DNA of 64,000 nt from Parendozoicomonas haliclonae (GCF_900174585.1 NZ_FWPT01000001.1:1-64000), one strand, 5' to 3'. Counted from the first letter of the stretch, positions 50,053 to 61,403 are shown. Made by a program: numbers and translations. Notes: generated from the letters alone by a model not told the origin.

Positions 50053-52155
50053 GTGAAACCTGTAACTAAGACGTTTGAATTTGGTGGCCAGCAGGTCACT
50101 CTGGAAACTGGCCGTATGGCTCGTCAGGCTGATGGTGCTGTTGTAGCAACCATGGGCGATCTGGTTGTTTTGGCAACTGTTGTTGGCGCTCATAGCTGCA
50201 ACGAAGGTCAGGACTTCTTCCCACTGTCCGTACACTACATCGAAAAGACCTACGCAGCTGGTAAGATCCCTGGTGGCTTCCTGAAGCGTGAAGGCCGTCC
50301 TTCCGAAAAAGAAACTCTGACTTCCCGTCTGATTGACCGTCCTATTCGTCCTCTGTTCCCTAAGGGTTACATGAACGAAGTTCAGGTCATCATCACTGTA
50401 CTGTCTACCGACAAGAAGAACGATCCAGACATTCTGGCCATGATCGCCACTTCCGCAGCTCTGGCTATCTCCGGCATTCCATTTGCTGGTCCTATCGGTG
50501 CAGCCCGTGTTGGTTTTGACGAAGAGAAGGGTGGTTACATCCTGAACCCTAGTTACGAAGACCTGAAGGCTTCCGAGCTGGACATGGTGGTAGCCGGTAC
50601 CGAAAACGCGGTACTGATGGTTGAATCCGAAGCGAAAGAGCTGACCGAAGACGAAATGCTGGGTGCGGTTCTGTTTGCTCAGGAAGGCTACCGTGGCGCC
50701 GTTCAGGCGATCAAGGAATTTGCCGCTGAAGCTGGCAAGCCAACCCGTGAGTGGACTGCTCCTGTCGTAAACACCGAGCTGAGCGACGCAATCAAGGCAT
50801 CTTACGCTGGTAAGATTGCTGACGCTTTCGCTATCGCTGAAAAGCAGGTGCGTAACAACACTCTGGGCGATCTGCGTCGCGCGGCTGTTGAGCAGTTCGC
50901 TGTTGAAAACGGTCCTTCCGCTGGTGAAGTTCAGGGTCTGTTCGGCAAGCTGGAAAAAGCGCACGTACGTAACGCTATCCTGGATGGCAAGCCACGTATC
51001 GACGGTCGTGACACCAAGACTGTACGTCAGCTGCACATCGAAGTTGGCGTTCTGCCAAAGACTCACGGTTCCGCTCTGTTCACCCGTGGTGAAACTCAGG
51101 CTCTGGTAACCACTACTCTGGGTACTGCCCGTGACGCACAGCTGATCGACAGCCTGGAAGGCGAAAGCCGCGATTCCTTCATGCTGCACTACAACTTCCC
51201 TCCTTACTCTGTAGGTGAGTGTGGTCGTATGGGTGGTGTTGGTCGTCGTGAAATCGGTCACGGTCGTCTGGCTCGTCGTGGTGTTGCTGCGGTACTGCCA
51301 AACGAAGAAGAGTTCCCATACACCCTGCGTGTGGTTTCCGAGATCACTGAATCCAACGGTTCCAGCTCCATGGCTTCCGTATGTGGTACTTCTCTGGCGC
51401 TGATGGACGCTGGTGTTCCTCTGAAGGCGCCTGTTGCCGGTATCGCCATGGGTCTGATCAAGGACGAAGACGGCCGTTTTGCTGTTCTGACCGATATCCT
51501 GGGTGACGAAGATCACCTGGGCGACATGGACTTCAAGGTTGCCGGTACTGCTGAAGGTGTCACTGCCCTGCAGATGGACATCAAAATTCAGGGTATCACC
51601 GAAGAGATCATGGAGATTGCTCTGGAACAGGCGCTGGAAGCTCGTCAGACCATCCTGTCCCAGATGAACCAGGTTATTGCCAGCTCCCGTACCGAGCTGA
51701 ACGCTAACGCGCCAATGACCATGACCCTGAAGATTCATCCGGACAAGATCCGTGACGTTATCGGTAAGGGTGGTTCTACCATCCGTGCTCTGTGTGAAGA
51801 GACTGGTGCGTCCATCGATATCGCTGACGATGGTCAGGTTAAGATCTACGGTGAGAACAAAGACGTTTGTCAGGCGGCTTACGACAAGGTATTCGGTATT
51901 ACTGCTGAAGCTGAAGTTGGCAAGATCTACGAAGGTAAGGTTGTTCGTATCGTTGAGTTCGGTGCGTTTGTTAACATCCTGCCAGGTCGTGATGGTCTGG
52001 TTCACATCTCCCAGATCTCTGACGAGCGTGTGAACAATGTTAGCGATTACCTGAGCGAAGGCCAGATGGTTAAAGTTGTGGTTATGGATGTTGATAACCG
52101 TGGCCGCATCAAGCTGAGCATGAAAGAACTGGCTAACGCGCAGGATCAGGAATAA
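50053..52155 (+). CDS. pnp: Polynucleotide phosphorylase (PNPase)
   Basis: A 700-aa 3'-5' phosphorolytic exoribonuclease and degradosome component. Two RNase PH domains flank an alpha-helical domain; FFRR-type loops are represented by [13 protein letters not shown] (about 91-103). The second RNase PH half has [16 protein letters not shown] ([15 protein letters not shown], GxxG) and S1 ([20 protein letters not shown]) domains close the protein. GTG start with AAGGAAA upstream. Strong codon bias. Confidence 0.98.
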   Translation: MKPVTKTFEFGGQQVTLETGRMARQADGAVVATMGDLVVLATVVGAHSCNEGQDFFPLSVHYIEKTYAAGKIPGGFLKREGRPSEKETLTSRLIDRPIRPLFPKGYMNEVQVIITVLSTDKKNDPDILAMIATSAALAISGIPFAGPIGAARVGFDEEKGGYILNPSYEDLKASELDMVVAGTENAVLMVESEAKELTEDEMLGAVLFAQEGYRGAVQAIKEFAAEAGKPTREWTAPVVNTELSDAIKASYAGKIADAFAIAEKQVRNNTLGDLRRAAVEQFAVENGPSAGEVQGLFGKLEKAHVRNAILDGKPRIDGRDTKTVRQLHIEVGVLPKTHGSALFTRGETQALVTTTLGTARDAQLIDSLEGESRDSFMLHYNFPPYSVGECGRMGGVGRREIGHGRLARRGVAAVLPNEEEFPYTLRVVSEITESNGSSSMASVCGTSLALMDAGVPLKAPVAGIAMGLIKDEDGRFAVLTDILGDEDHLGDMDFKVAGTAEGVTALQMDIKIQGITEEIMEIALEQALEARQTILSQMNQVIASSRTELNANAPMTMTLKIHPDKIRDVIGKGGSTIRALCEETGASIDIADDGQVKIYGENKDVCQAAYDKVFGITAEAEVGKIYEGKVVRIVEFGAFVNILPGRDGLVHISQISDERVNNVSDYLSEGQMVKVVVMDVDNRGRIKLSMKELANAQDQE

Positions 52156-52187
52156 TTCTGACTCCTAAACCGTTCCCGGTTTGATAA

Positions 52188-52215
52188 GAGGCGATCTTCG
52201 GATCGCCTTTTTTTA
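52188..52215 (+). terminator. pnp terminator
   Basis: AGGCGATC (52189-52196) and GATCGCCT (52201-52208) around a TTCG tetraloop with a seven-T run. Confidence 0.93.
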
Positions 52216-52312
52216 TGGTTTTTCTTCCGTCAAATGAGAGATGGCTGTTTTGCTGATTGCTTGTTCAGCGTCTAGTGTGACTCAACCCTTCCCGTTAGCT
52301 GGACAACTGATT

Positions 52313-53380
52313 ATGCGCTTTGTTGTCACTCTTGTTCTGATTCTTTTCTCATCTTTTGTCGGGGCTACGACTTCTGCAGGTATTGTCGTCTTTGGGGATA
52401 GCCTTAGTGACCAGGGTAATAATTGCTGGTGTGAAGATGATGGGCGTAGTGGTAAAAGCAAAGGCGCACCTCTAACAAACTGGCCGGGAGTCCCGTTGGA
52501 AAGAAACCATGGTGTAGTCTGGTTTCAGTATCTCTCAAAAAAGCAATATGGTGTGGACTCTGTTCCAAGCAGTCAGGCGGTGCCTGAGGATCTGGCTATC
52601 AATGCAGCATGGGCAAGCGCTGAAACAGGGGATAATTATTTAAATGATCTTGCCGGTGCCCCTTTCCCTGTTGGCGAAAATTGTAATGGTGCAGGTTTGT
52701 TTGCGGGCTACAGTTGTGTGCCGGGAGTGTTGCGACAGGTGCAGCTTTTTCTTGCATCAGATGTGAAGAGTAAGAAAGAGCGGCAATACCTGATTTTTGC
52801 CGGTGGTAATGATGTGATCGATAACATCCTGCGTATTGAACAATGGGCTAAGCGTGAAAAGGATAAGCTGAGCTATTACTTTAACCTTGCAGGCGGTATC
52901 GCCAACTTGCTGAATGAAAAGCAGGCTGATGCTTCGTCCGGGCATCAACAATTGGACTTTCCTATATCCAACACTATTTCAGCAGTCAATTTACTGGTTA
53001 AGGCTGGGGTTCCTAAAAGTAATATTGCAGTAATGAATCTCCCGGACTTGTCTCGTACACCTATTGGTCATGAGCTAACGAGCGGTAAGCCGTTTCTTAA
53101 TAAGCTGCTGAAGGGCTTCTGTAGCGGTTATGACAAGGTTCTGAAAGTGGAGATGGTTCTGGCAGGTTTTTCGGAAGTGAAGGTTATTGATATCTATAGC
53201 TGGCTGAATGAAGTTCTGGATAATAAAGACGCTAATCACTTTGTTTATGGGGCTGAAACCAGTTGTGTGGCAGCGCATAAGCAGGAGGCGTGTGATGGCT
53301 ACTTTTTCTTTAATGGCAAGCATCCGACAACACAGATTGGTCATCGCTTGCTGGGTGAGTGGGTAGCAGGGCAGCTCTAA
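52313..53380 (+). CDS. Secreted SGNH/GDSL-family hydrolase with altered catalytic motif
   Basis: A 355-aa exported lipase/esterase-like protein. Signal peptide about 1-18 (MRFVVTLVLILFSSFVGA). Block I GDSLSDQGNN has the nucleophile S30, block III GGND is at 164-167, and block V reads NGKHPTT (H337), where most relatives have D-x-x-H; the aspartate is N334 here. Six or more cysteines suggest disulfides. I prefer ATG 52313 for the clean signal peptide; an in-frame ATG at 52241 would add 24 residues with a lipobox-like LIAC. Lies alone between pnp and rpoD, convergent with rpoD. Confidence 0.85.
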   Translation: MRFVVTLVLILFSSFVGATTSAGIVVFGDSLSDQGNNCWCEDDGRSGKSKGAPLTNWPGVPLERNHGVVWFQYLSKKQYGVDSVPSSQAVPEDLAINAAWASAETGDNYLNDLAGAPFPVGENCNGAGLFAGYSCVPGVLRQVQLFLASDVKSKKERQYLIFAGGNDVIDNILRIEQWAKREKDKLSYYFNLAGGIANLLNEKQADASSGHQQLDFPISNTISAVNLLVKAGVPKSNIAVMNLPDLSRTPIGHELTSGKPFLNKLLKGFCSGYDKVLKVEMVLAGFSEVKVIDIYSWLNEVLDNKDANHFVYGAETSCVAAHKQEACDGYFFFNGKHPTTQIGHRLLGEWVAGQL

Positions 53381-53402
53381 TCTTTTTAAGTTAAATGAAG
53401 CC

Positions 53403-53436
53403 AATAAAAAAGACGCCGGGTGGCGTCTTTTTTATT
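53403..53436. terminator. Bidirectional terminator between the GDSL gene and rpoD
   Basis: Perfect 15-bp arms, AATAAAAAAGACGCC (53403-53417) and GGCGTCTTTTTTATT (53422-53436), around GGGT. T-runs on both strands. Confidence 0.95.
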
Positions 53437-53456
53437 GCGGGCTCTAACCGGAGAGC

Positions 53457-55286
<1,830 letters not shown>

Positions 55287-55381
55287 ATCAACCCTTTAAC
55301 AGCGAGACCTTTTCAAGACGAAATGTTCCCGGCGTATTGACAATAAGCGGGCAATTATAGCGTACAGGGCTTCCCGTATGC

Positions 55382-55411
55382 TATATGCCGAATACGAATA
55401 CCCGGCATATA
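55382..55411 (-). repeat. Stem-loop between dnaG and rpoD
   Basis: TATATGCCG (55382-55390) and CGGCATATA (55403-55411) form a 9-bp stem with no T-run. It may be an mRNA processing site, as known between dnaG and rpoD in E. coli. Confidence 0.45.
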
Positions 55412-55556
55412 AACCGGGAGAAAATGATCAGGCTCCCCTTGCCTTAGCTGCTTTCCATGCGATGCAGCATTCATGTACTTCCACTAACTGACAATAGGCA
55501 GAAGACCGGGATAAGTAATTTGTTGGGGTTGACGGCCCGGATTTCAAGGCATTGTA

Positions 55557-57500
55557 TCAGTGTTTTGTAGGATTTTCCTGTTGGATGATTTGTTTTTTCT
55601 CGAACCAGTCCTTTTGGCGCTTGGCGTGGAGCATGCGTAAACGATCCATGTCGCTTAGCTCTTTGTCACCTTGTTGTACGTCAACGGTCAAGCTTTTAAG
55701 GCAGTGTTCAAGTGTCTGCTCAGCGTTATCGGTGGGGATATCTGTCTTCATGAGCAGGGTCAGCCGTTCACCCAGACGGGTACCGTACCAGCTTCCAAGA
55801 ACGCCATAGACACTTTCAACCGGATTACGAAGCAGTGATTCAACCAGCATGCCCAGAAAGCGAATATCTTCATCGCCAGACGACATATTCAGTTTGCTGG
55901 CATCAATCTGACTCGCGAGATCAGGCCGTTCCAACAGAAGACGCAGAGCTCGCTGCTGTGGGCGGAGCATAATGGACGGCGGCGGTGCCGGACGCTCTTC
56001 ACCCTTTCCAAAAGGCCGAAATTTTTTGAAAGGCTTTTTGCCACCTTTATAAGGTTGGCTGCTATCAGTTGAACCGTAGTGTTCTTCAGCCTGATATGCG
56101 TAAGGACTGTCCTGATAGTTGTCCTGGGGCTGGTATGGGGCTTCGTAGGTTGTCGCAGGTTGCTGCTGATACGTTGGTGTACCCGCATCAATATTGGTCT
56201 GGATGATGGAGTTCACCGTTTCGGTGCCAAGATCGCTGATATCACCCAGCTTCTTGATCATCAGACTTTTGAATGAGCCTTGTGGCAGCTTATGGATAAA
56301 TGGCGTGACCTTATGCACAAGCCGCGCTTTGCCATCCAGTGTTGTGGTATCGATTTCCTGCTCAAAGTGTTTGAAGAAGTAATCATCAAACGGCAGTGCC
56401 TGGGTTTTATCTTGCAGACGGGTCAGGAAAGCTTCCGGACCTTCGGTGCGTACCAGTGAATCCGGATCTTCTCCCTGCGGCAGAAACAGGAAGCGAATCT
56501 GGCGACCGTCGTCCATTACCGAAAGAGCATTCTCGAGCGCGCGCCATGCTGCCTGACGGCCGGCATTGTCGCCATCAAAGCAGAAGGTTACCTGGCTGGT
56601 GTGTTTGAACAGAATATTCAGGTGTTCGGCAGAGGTTGCTGTACCCAGTGTGGCAACCGCATTAGTAATGCCTTGCTGTGCCAGGGCAATTACATCCATA
56701 TAGCCTTCAACCACCAGAATCTGGCTGAGGTCACGATTCGCCTGGCGTGCTTCGTACAGACCGTACAGCTCTCTTCCTTTATGGAAGACTGCCGTTTCTG
56801 GTGAGTTCAGGTATTTAGGTTTTTCATCACCGAGTACGCGCCCGCCAAAACCAATAACCCGACCACGCTGATCCCGGATAGGGAAAATGACCCGGTCACG
56901 GAAGCGATCATAGGTGGACTTACGCTCTTCGTTCTCAACAACAAGGCCGGCATCAAGTAATAGACGTAACCGTTCCGGCGTATTGCCCAGTTTCTGGATC
57001 AGGTTATCCCAGCCTTCCGGGGCATAACCTATCTGGAAGCGTTCAATGGTGGACTGATCGAGGCCGCGACGTTTCAGGTAGTCACTGGCCTTGTGGGAAG
57101 CGTCACTTGAAGCCAGTTGCTCGGCGTACCATTTGGCGGCGGTGGCCAGTTGGTTGTAGAGCGTATCGTAGCGTTCACGTTTCTCTGGTGAAGCTGAAGC
57201 TTCTCTCGGTACCTGCATGCCCGCTCGGCGAGCCAGCATTTCAACGGCTTCAGGAAAATCGACATGGTCGAAATCCATCACGAAGCCCATAGCATTACCG
57301 CTGGCCCCACAGCCGAAGCAGTAATAGAACTGTTTATCCTGATTGGCGGTAAAGGACGGAGATTTTTCTTTATGGAACGGGCAAAGACCCTGATGGTTGC
57401 GGCCGGCCTTTTTCAAGGTCATGCGTTCACCGATCACATCGATAATATCGGTGCGGGCCAGCAGATCATCTATAAAGCCTTGTGGAATCAGTCCCGCCAT
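55557..57500 (-). CDS. dnaG: DNA primase DnaG
   Basis: A 647-aa primase for replication. The zinc-binding domain has C40, H43, C61 and C64 (CPFHKEKSPSF, YCFGCGASG). The TOPRIM core includes VVEGYMDVIAL, and the FDGDNAG aspartates bind metal. A tyrosine/glutamine-rich linker (about 430-500, with repeats of Y, Q and P) is followed by a basic patch GGKKPFKKFRPFGKG. The DnaB-binding C-terminal helical domain closes the protein. Second gene of the macromolecular synthesis operon. Confidence 0.98.
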   Translation of the reverse strand: MAGLIPQGFIDDLLARTDIIDVIGERMTLKKAGRNHQGLCPFHKEKSPSFTANQDKQFYYCFGCGASGNAMGFVMDFDHVDFPEAVEMLARRAGMQVPREASASPEKRERYDTLYNQLATAAKWYAEQLASSDASHKASDYLKRRGLDQSTIERFQIGYAPEGWDNLIQKLGNTPERLRLLLDAGLVVENEERKSTYDRFRDRVIFPIRDQRGRVIGFGGRVLGDEKPKYLNSPETAVFHKGRELYGLYEARQANRDLSQILVVEGYMDVIALAQQGITNAVATLGTATSAEHLNILFKHTSQVTFCFDGDNAGRQAAWRALENALSVMDDGRQIRFLFLPQGEDPDSLVRTEGPEAFLTRLQDKTQALPFDDYFFKHFEQEIDTTTLDGKARLVHKVTPFIHKLPQGSFKSLMIKKLGDISDLGTETVNSIIQTNIDAGTPTYQQQPATTYEAPYQPQDNYQDSPYAYQAEEHYGSTDSSQPYKGGKKPFKKFRPFGKGEERPAPPPSIMLRPQQRALRLLLERPDLASQIDASKLNMSSGDEDIRFLGMLVESLLRNPVESVYGVLGSWYGTRLGERLTLLMKTDIPTDNAEQTLEHCLKSLTVDVQQGDKELSDMDRLRMLHAKRQKDWFEKKQIIQQENPTKH

Positions 57501-57633
57501 GATTTTGAACGTGCGCCCGGTATGTTGCTTCAGGATTTGAGTAGTGATTCACCACCCAAGCTATCACTCAATGATCGGTGATGTAAGGTGGATCTGGAAT
57601 AAGGAAGAGATTTTATGGGGGGGGCTTAAAGCA

Positions 57634-57661
57634 AACAACCCTCTCCGGGGAGAGGGTTGTT
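57634..57661 (-). terminator. Perfect palindromic stem between rpsU and dnaG
   Basis: AACAACCCTCTCC (57634-57646) and GGAGAGGGTTGTT (57649-57661) form a 13-bp stem. A short T-rich stretch follows on the minus strand. In E. coli a partial terminator lies here between rpsU and dnaG, lowering primase levels. An eight-G run is nearby (57617-57624). Confidence 0.7.
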
Positions 57662-57737
57662 CTCTGAAGTCGCTGGTACTCACATAAATCTATAAAGGAG
57701 AACCTTCAAAGACTAATGTGTGAACTCAGATGAGTTC

Positions 57738-57953
57738 TTAGTACAGGCGCTCGCGGCGACGCTGCTCGCGCTGCAGCTTCTTCAGATGGCGCTTGACTGC
57801 TGCTGCTGCCTGGCGCTTACGTACAGTGGTCGGCTTCTCGTAATGCTCGCGACGACGAACTTCAGAGAGAATACCGGCTTTTTCACAAGAACGCTTAAAG
57901 CGACGCAGGGCAATATCAAATGGTTCGTTTTCTTTAACCTTGACAGCAGGCAT
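57738..57953 (-). CDS. rpsU: 30S ribosomal protein S21
   Basis: A 71-aa basic protein of the 30S platform. It reads [20 protein letters not shown] and ends RREQ-type arginine-rich RRRERLY, the normal S21 sequence. It leads the rpsU-dnaG-rpoD operon. The start has AAGGAAGGTGAGG upstream, a strong ribosome site. Confidence 0.98.
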   Translation of the reverse strand: MPAVKVKENEPFDIALRRFKRSCEKAGILSEVRRREHYEKPTTVRKRQAAAAVKRHLKKLQREQRRRERLY

Positions 57954-58294
57954 GCGGCCTCACCTTCCTTAAATATCTAGTAGTTAAAAGTAGCCGCTAA
58001 TATGAACAGCCATAAAATACGGCTTTGTAAAATACCCATCAGGGTAGACGGGTATTTACAAGGGTGCGAATTTTAGAGGGCGGGCGTGATCGGGTCAATA
58101 GCAGTCTGTCAAGTGGATCTGACAGATTTGGTAGGGAGTGCTGGCGAGCCGGCGGTTGTAACCGAATTTCTGCCCCCTCTGAATGGGTAACTGTAACGGG
58201 GTTCCGGTGAGTAGAAACAGCCCGGTAACGGTGTACTCAACCATCTCGCCGCTATATTATTGGCCGCCCACCTGAACTGAGTAGCTCTGCCCCC
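57954..58294. other. 341-bp divergent gap between rpsU and tsaD
   Basis: No gene is seen. It must hold the rpsU and tsaD promoters. A near-perfect inverted repeat (TGTAAAATACCC near 58025-58037 with GGGTATTTACA near 58050-58060) lies on the rpsU side, and TCTGTCA/TGACAGA (58106-58127) with an 8-bp spacer could be an operator. I cannot place promoters with confidence. Confidence 0.4.
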
Positions 58295-59317
58295 ATGAAA
58301 GTACTTGGCATCGAAACTTCCTGCGATGAGACCGGTATCGCCCTCTATGATAGCGAACACGGCCTGCTTGCTGATGCTCTGTATAGCCAGATTGATATGC
58401 ACAATGACTATGGCGGTGTTGTGCCTGAACTGGCGTCCCGGGATCATGTGCGTCGGGTGCTGCCGCTGATTGAGCAGGTTATGGAGAAGGCTGGCTGCTC
58501 CCGTGAGGATGTGGACGCTATCGCCTATACCCGCGGCCCTGGTCTGATCGGTGCTCTGATGGTGGGCTCTTCTATCGCCAAATCCATAGCCTGGGCCTGG
58601 GATATTCCCGTTATGGGGGTTCACCATATGGAAGGCCATCTTCTGGCGCCGATGCTGGAAGAAAACCCGCCTCAGTTCCCGTTTGTCGCGCTGCTGGTCT
58701 CTGGCGGTCATACCCAGCTGGTGGAAGTAAAAGGTATTGGTCAGTATCAGCTGCTGGGTGAGTCTGTGGATGATGCAGCCGGTGAAGCCTTTGATAAGGC
58801 GGCCATGATGCTGGGGCTGGACTATCCCGGTGGCCCGCGCGTGGCTGCTCTGGCGGAACAAGGCGTGAGTGGACGATTCAAGTTCCCGCGCCCGATGACG
58901 GATCGCCCAGGTCTGGATTTCAGCTTCAGTGGCCTGAAGACTTTCACTCTCAATACTGTTCAGGCCCATGGTGGTAAAGAATGTGATGATCAGACCCGTG
59001 CTGATATTGCCCGCGCTTTTGAAGATGCCGTGGTGGAGACTCTCGCTATCAAGTGTCGCCGCGCTCTTCGCCAGACTGGAATGAAGCAGCTAATCATCGC
59101 TGGTGGTGTGAGTGCGAATAAGCGGTTGCGCGCTCGTCTGGAAGAGATGGTACAGGGCGAAAAGGCTTCGTTATACTATGCGCGTCCGGCATTCTGTACC
59201 GATAATGGCGCGATGATCGCTTACGCGGGTTGTCAGCGTTTGCTGGCGGGCCAAACCGATATGGAAGGCATTCGTCCTTTGCCGCGTTGGCCAATGGCGG
59301 ATTTGCTCCCCCTCTGA
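58295..59317 (+). CDS. tsaD: tRNA threonylcarbamoyladenosine transferase TsaD
   Basis: A 340-aa ASKHA-fold enzyme that, with TsaB and TsaE, transfers threonylcarbamoyl to A37 of ANN-reading tRNAs. It begins [14 protein letters not shown] and has the metal-binding HHMEGH histidines (about 109-115), VSGGHTQ (128-134 region) and the [10 protein letters not shown] nucleotide motif. Cytoplasmic, normal length. Divergent from rpsU as in E. coli. plsY, often its neighbour, is absent here. Confidence 0.97.
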   Translation: MKVLGIETSCDETGIALYDSEHGLLADALYSQIDMHNDYGGVVPELASRDHVRRVLPLIEQVMEKAGCSREDVDAIAYTRGPGLIGALMVGSSIAKSIAWAWDIPVMGVHHMEGHLLAPMLEENPPQFPFVALLVSGGHTQLVEVKGIGQYQLLGESVDDAAGEAFDKAAMMLGLDYPGGPRVAALAEQGVSGRFKFPRPMTDRPGLDFSFSGLKTFTLNTVQAHGGKECDDQTRADIARAFEDAVVETLAIKCRRALRQTGMKQLIIAGGVSANKRLRARLEEMVQGEKASLYYARPAFCTDNGAMIAYAGCQRLLAGQTDMEGIRPLPRWPMADLLPL

Positions 59318-59353
59318 GTGGGCAGTCGTTTCACTTTTTATTCTGAGGCTTTT

Positions 59354-59725
59354 ATGGATAAGGTTCTGATCAATGATCTGTATGTAGAAACTGTGATTGG
59401 TTTCTACCACTGGGAGCATGAAGAGCCGCAGCCGCTGATTATTGATCTTGAGCTGGGAACGGATTTCAGTGATGCCTTTGTCAGCGATGATCTGGGCGAT
59501 GCCATGAACTATGCCGAGATCCGCAGGCAGGTTAAAGAGCTTTGTCAGGAAAGCCGTTTTCATCTTCTGGAACGTCTGGCTGGTGCTATCGTTATGCACC
59601 TTTTCTCCGAGTTCCCGGTGAATGATGTTCGCCTGAAGATTCGTAAGCCCCATGCACTACGTGATGCTGTGGCAGGTATCGAAACCTACCGCACTCGTGA
59701 ACAGATGGGAATCTCCCTGCCATGA
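59354..59725 (+). CDS. folB: Dihydroneopterin aldolase FolB
   Basis: A 123-aa folate enzyme that cleaves dihydroneopterin to 6-hydroxymethyl-dihydropterin. Core: ETVIGFYHWEHEEPQPLIID (11-30), MNYAEIRRQV (about 55-64) and HLLERLAGAI (75-84), with E22-type and K98-type catalytic positions (IRKPHAL). The ATG at 59354 has GAGG upstream; an earlier in-frame ATG at 59318 adds 12 unlike residues. Its last codon overlaps folK (ATGA). Confidence 0.94.
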   Translation: MDKVLINDLYVETVIGFYHWEHEEPQPLIIDLELGTDFSDAFVSDDLGDAMNYAEIRRQVKELCQESRFHLLERLAGAIVMHLFSEFPVNDVRLKIRKPHALRDAVAGIETYRTREQMGISLP

Positions 59726-60183
59726 CCTTTCGTTACCTCCTGGGATTGGGAAGTAACGAGTCAGCAGAACAGCACATCACGGCCATGATTGAAGCCTTGC
59801 TGGTGGAGTTTGGCGTGATGTGTGTCAGCCCGGTCTGTCAAACGCCATGCGCTAAAGGTGAAGGGCGTGACTATCTAAATGCTGTCGTTTACCTGAAAAG
59901 TACACTTTCTCCTCCGGAAGTCAGAACGCTCTGTAAATCCATAGAGTCCAGTCTTGGACGTATACGCCCTTCCTCAGCCGTAACGGCAGATATTGATCTT
60001 TTGTATAGCTGGGATTCAGGGGATAGGGATTCTTATCCTGTCGTGGCTGAAGCGTATCTTCAGCCGCTGATCGACAGTGTTTTGGGTAAGACGACGGTGG
60101 GTTCCGTGTTGAATACCGTATCGCTCAACCTCAATAATGGCTTGGAGTTTGGGGCGTGTGTGGCAGAGCTTAAAGCTGCCTGA
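59722..60183 (+). CDS. folK: Divergent HPPK (FolK-like)
   Basis: A 153-aa protein matching 6-hydroxymethyl-dihydropterin pyrophosphokinase by its start YLLGLGSN (5-12), DYLNAVVYL (about 50-58) and the ADIDLLYS motif (about 89-96), which keeps the two catalytic aspartates of the family DxD. The usual ER(x)xWGPR stretch is replaced by SLGRIRPSSAVT, so ATP contacts may differ. It is translationally coupled to folB. It could be a paralogue whose main copy is elsewhere. The 3' end overlaps cca by 14 bp on opposite strands. Confidence 0.8.
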   Translation: MTFRYLLGLGSNESAEQHITAMIEALLVEFGVMCVSPVCQTPCAKGEGRDYLNAVVYLKSTLSPPEVRTLCKSIESSLGRIRPSSAVTADIDLLYSWDSGDRDSYPVVAEAYLQPLIDSVLGKTTVGSVLNTVSLNLNNGLEFGACVAELKAA

Positions 60184-61279
60184 TCGCTTCGATACGGGCA
60201 TTGTTAAGTGCGTCCGCTAGTTCTTTTCCTTTCAGGCCCTGCTGCAGGAAGTCCTGCACATTGAGAGCTTTGCACGCAGCAAGGCTCTTATTCAAATACT
60301 CTTTCCATGAATGATTGTGACCGGCCGCTTGAGCGAGAATTTCGCAGGCATCCAGAATCTGCTCGAAACGTTCAGGGCGGCGGAAGCCGTCTGTCTGTTG
60401 CAGCAGAGTCAGACTTTCTTCTGCTGTCAGAGTATCCTGACCCCAAAAAGACAGAACCTTCTCGCAAATAATGGCCACGCCTTTGAATTGTACCGGGATC
60501 TTCATCCGCTGGCAGAGCTTGGCCAGTTTCTGTTCAGGAGTCTCGGCAACTGTCGCGCAGGCAAAACGAACGACTGTGTCTTTTGACTCTATTGCAGCCA
60601 CTTGAAGAGCCGAGCTGTTGAGCGACGGTGTAGATTTATAGAGCGCACAAACTTCCGGCATCACAACTTGCAATGCTCCGACCTGATAGAGAACCTGAAA
60701 ATAAATTTCAGGGTTCTTGCTATCCAGTGCTCTGGTGGTCTCCTGCCAGACCCGCTCTGCAACCAGCCAGTCAGCTTCGCCTTCCGAGACCATTTCTTGC
60801 ATCAGTGATAGAGTTTCCTCTGCCACAGTAAATCCAAGCTCATAAAAGCGTGCGGCAAAACGAGCGACGCGAAGGATGCGTAGAGGATCTTCCCGGAAGG
60901 CAGGAGAGACATGGCGCAGAATGCGTTGTTGAAGATCTTGCTGACCTTGATAGGGATCAATCAGCTGACCTTGTTCATCTTCGGCGATCGCGTTGATGGT
61001 GAGATCACGGCGCAGCAGATCATCTTCGACAGAAATATCCGGGCTGGTATGGAAGACAAAGCCACTGTAACCATGGCCGGATTTTCGCTCTGTGCGCGCT
61101 AAAGCGTATTCTTCATTGCTTTTTGGGTGGAGAAAGACAGGGAAGTCTTGCCCTACAGGGCGAAAACCTTTTCGAGTCATATCTTCAGGTGTGGCACCTG
61201 TGACCATCCAGTCTCGATCTTTGACTGGCAGGCCAAGCAATTTGTCACGGACGGCACCGCCCACCAGATAGGTTTTCAT
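60170..61279 (-). CDS. cca: CCA-adding tRNA nucleotidyltransferase (no HD domain)
   Basis: A 369-aa enzyme that builds or repairs the CCA end of tRNAs. The head has GGAVRDKLLG (7-16) and the catalytic D21-R-D23 (KDRDW); RRDLTINA and the RFAARFYELGF neck region follow. The E. coli protein is 412 aa with an HD phosphohydrolase tail; no HD motif is visible here. I chose the ATG at 61279 for the family start MKTYLVGG; an upstream TTG adds ten residues. Convergent with folK, downstream of pilB on the same strand. Confidence 0.93.
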   Translation of the reverse strand: MKTYLVGGAVRDKLLGLPVKDRDWMVTGATPEDMTRKGFRPVGQDFPVFLHPKSNEEYALARTERKSGHGYSGFVFHTSPDISVEDDLLRRDLTINAIAEDEQGQLIDPYQGQQDLQQRILRHVSPAFREDPLRILRVARFAARFYELGFTVAEETLSLMQEMVSEGEADWLVAERVWQETTRALDSKNPEIYFQVLYQVGALQVVMPEVCALYKSTPSLNSSALQVAAIESKDTVVRFACATVAETPEQKLAKLCQRMKIPVQFKGVAIICEKVLSFWGQDTLTAEESLTLLQQTDGFRRPERFEQILDACEILAQAAGHNHSWKEYLNKSLAACKALNVQDFLQQGLKGKELADALNNARIEAIRQL

Positions 61280-61300
61280 GCAAGAGATTCCAGAGGCTTC

Positions 61301-61332
61301 TTTAGACAATAGCTGTTTTAGACAATAACTGT
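61301..61332. repeat. Two tandem 16-bp repeats upstream of cca
   Basis: TTTAGACAATAGCTGT (61301-61316) and TTTAGACAATAACTGT (61317-61332) differ at one base. They lie 22 bp before the cca start, in its promoter or leader region. Confidence 0.7.
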
Positions 61333-61362
61333 GCTTGGGAATGGTATCACGAGAGGGGAAGT

Positions 61363-61394
61363 TTACAGGCAGCTGGTGGAGCAGCTGCCTGTAA
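61363..61394. terminator. 13-bp perfect stem-loop between pilB and cca
   Basis: TTACAGGCAGCTG (61363-61375) pairs with CAGCTGCCTGTAA (61382-61394) around GTGGAG. No clean T-run, so it may be a terminator-like or protective stem at the pilB 3' end. Confidence 0.65.
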
Positions 61395-61403
61395 GTACGA
61401 AGA

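Noticed and set aside
55354-55359. TATAAT on the minus strand as a separate rpoD promoter
   Set aside because: No -35 element stands at 16-18 bp, so I left it as a remark and not as a feature.
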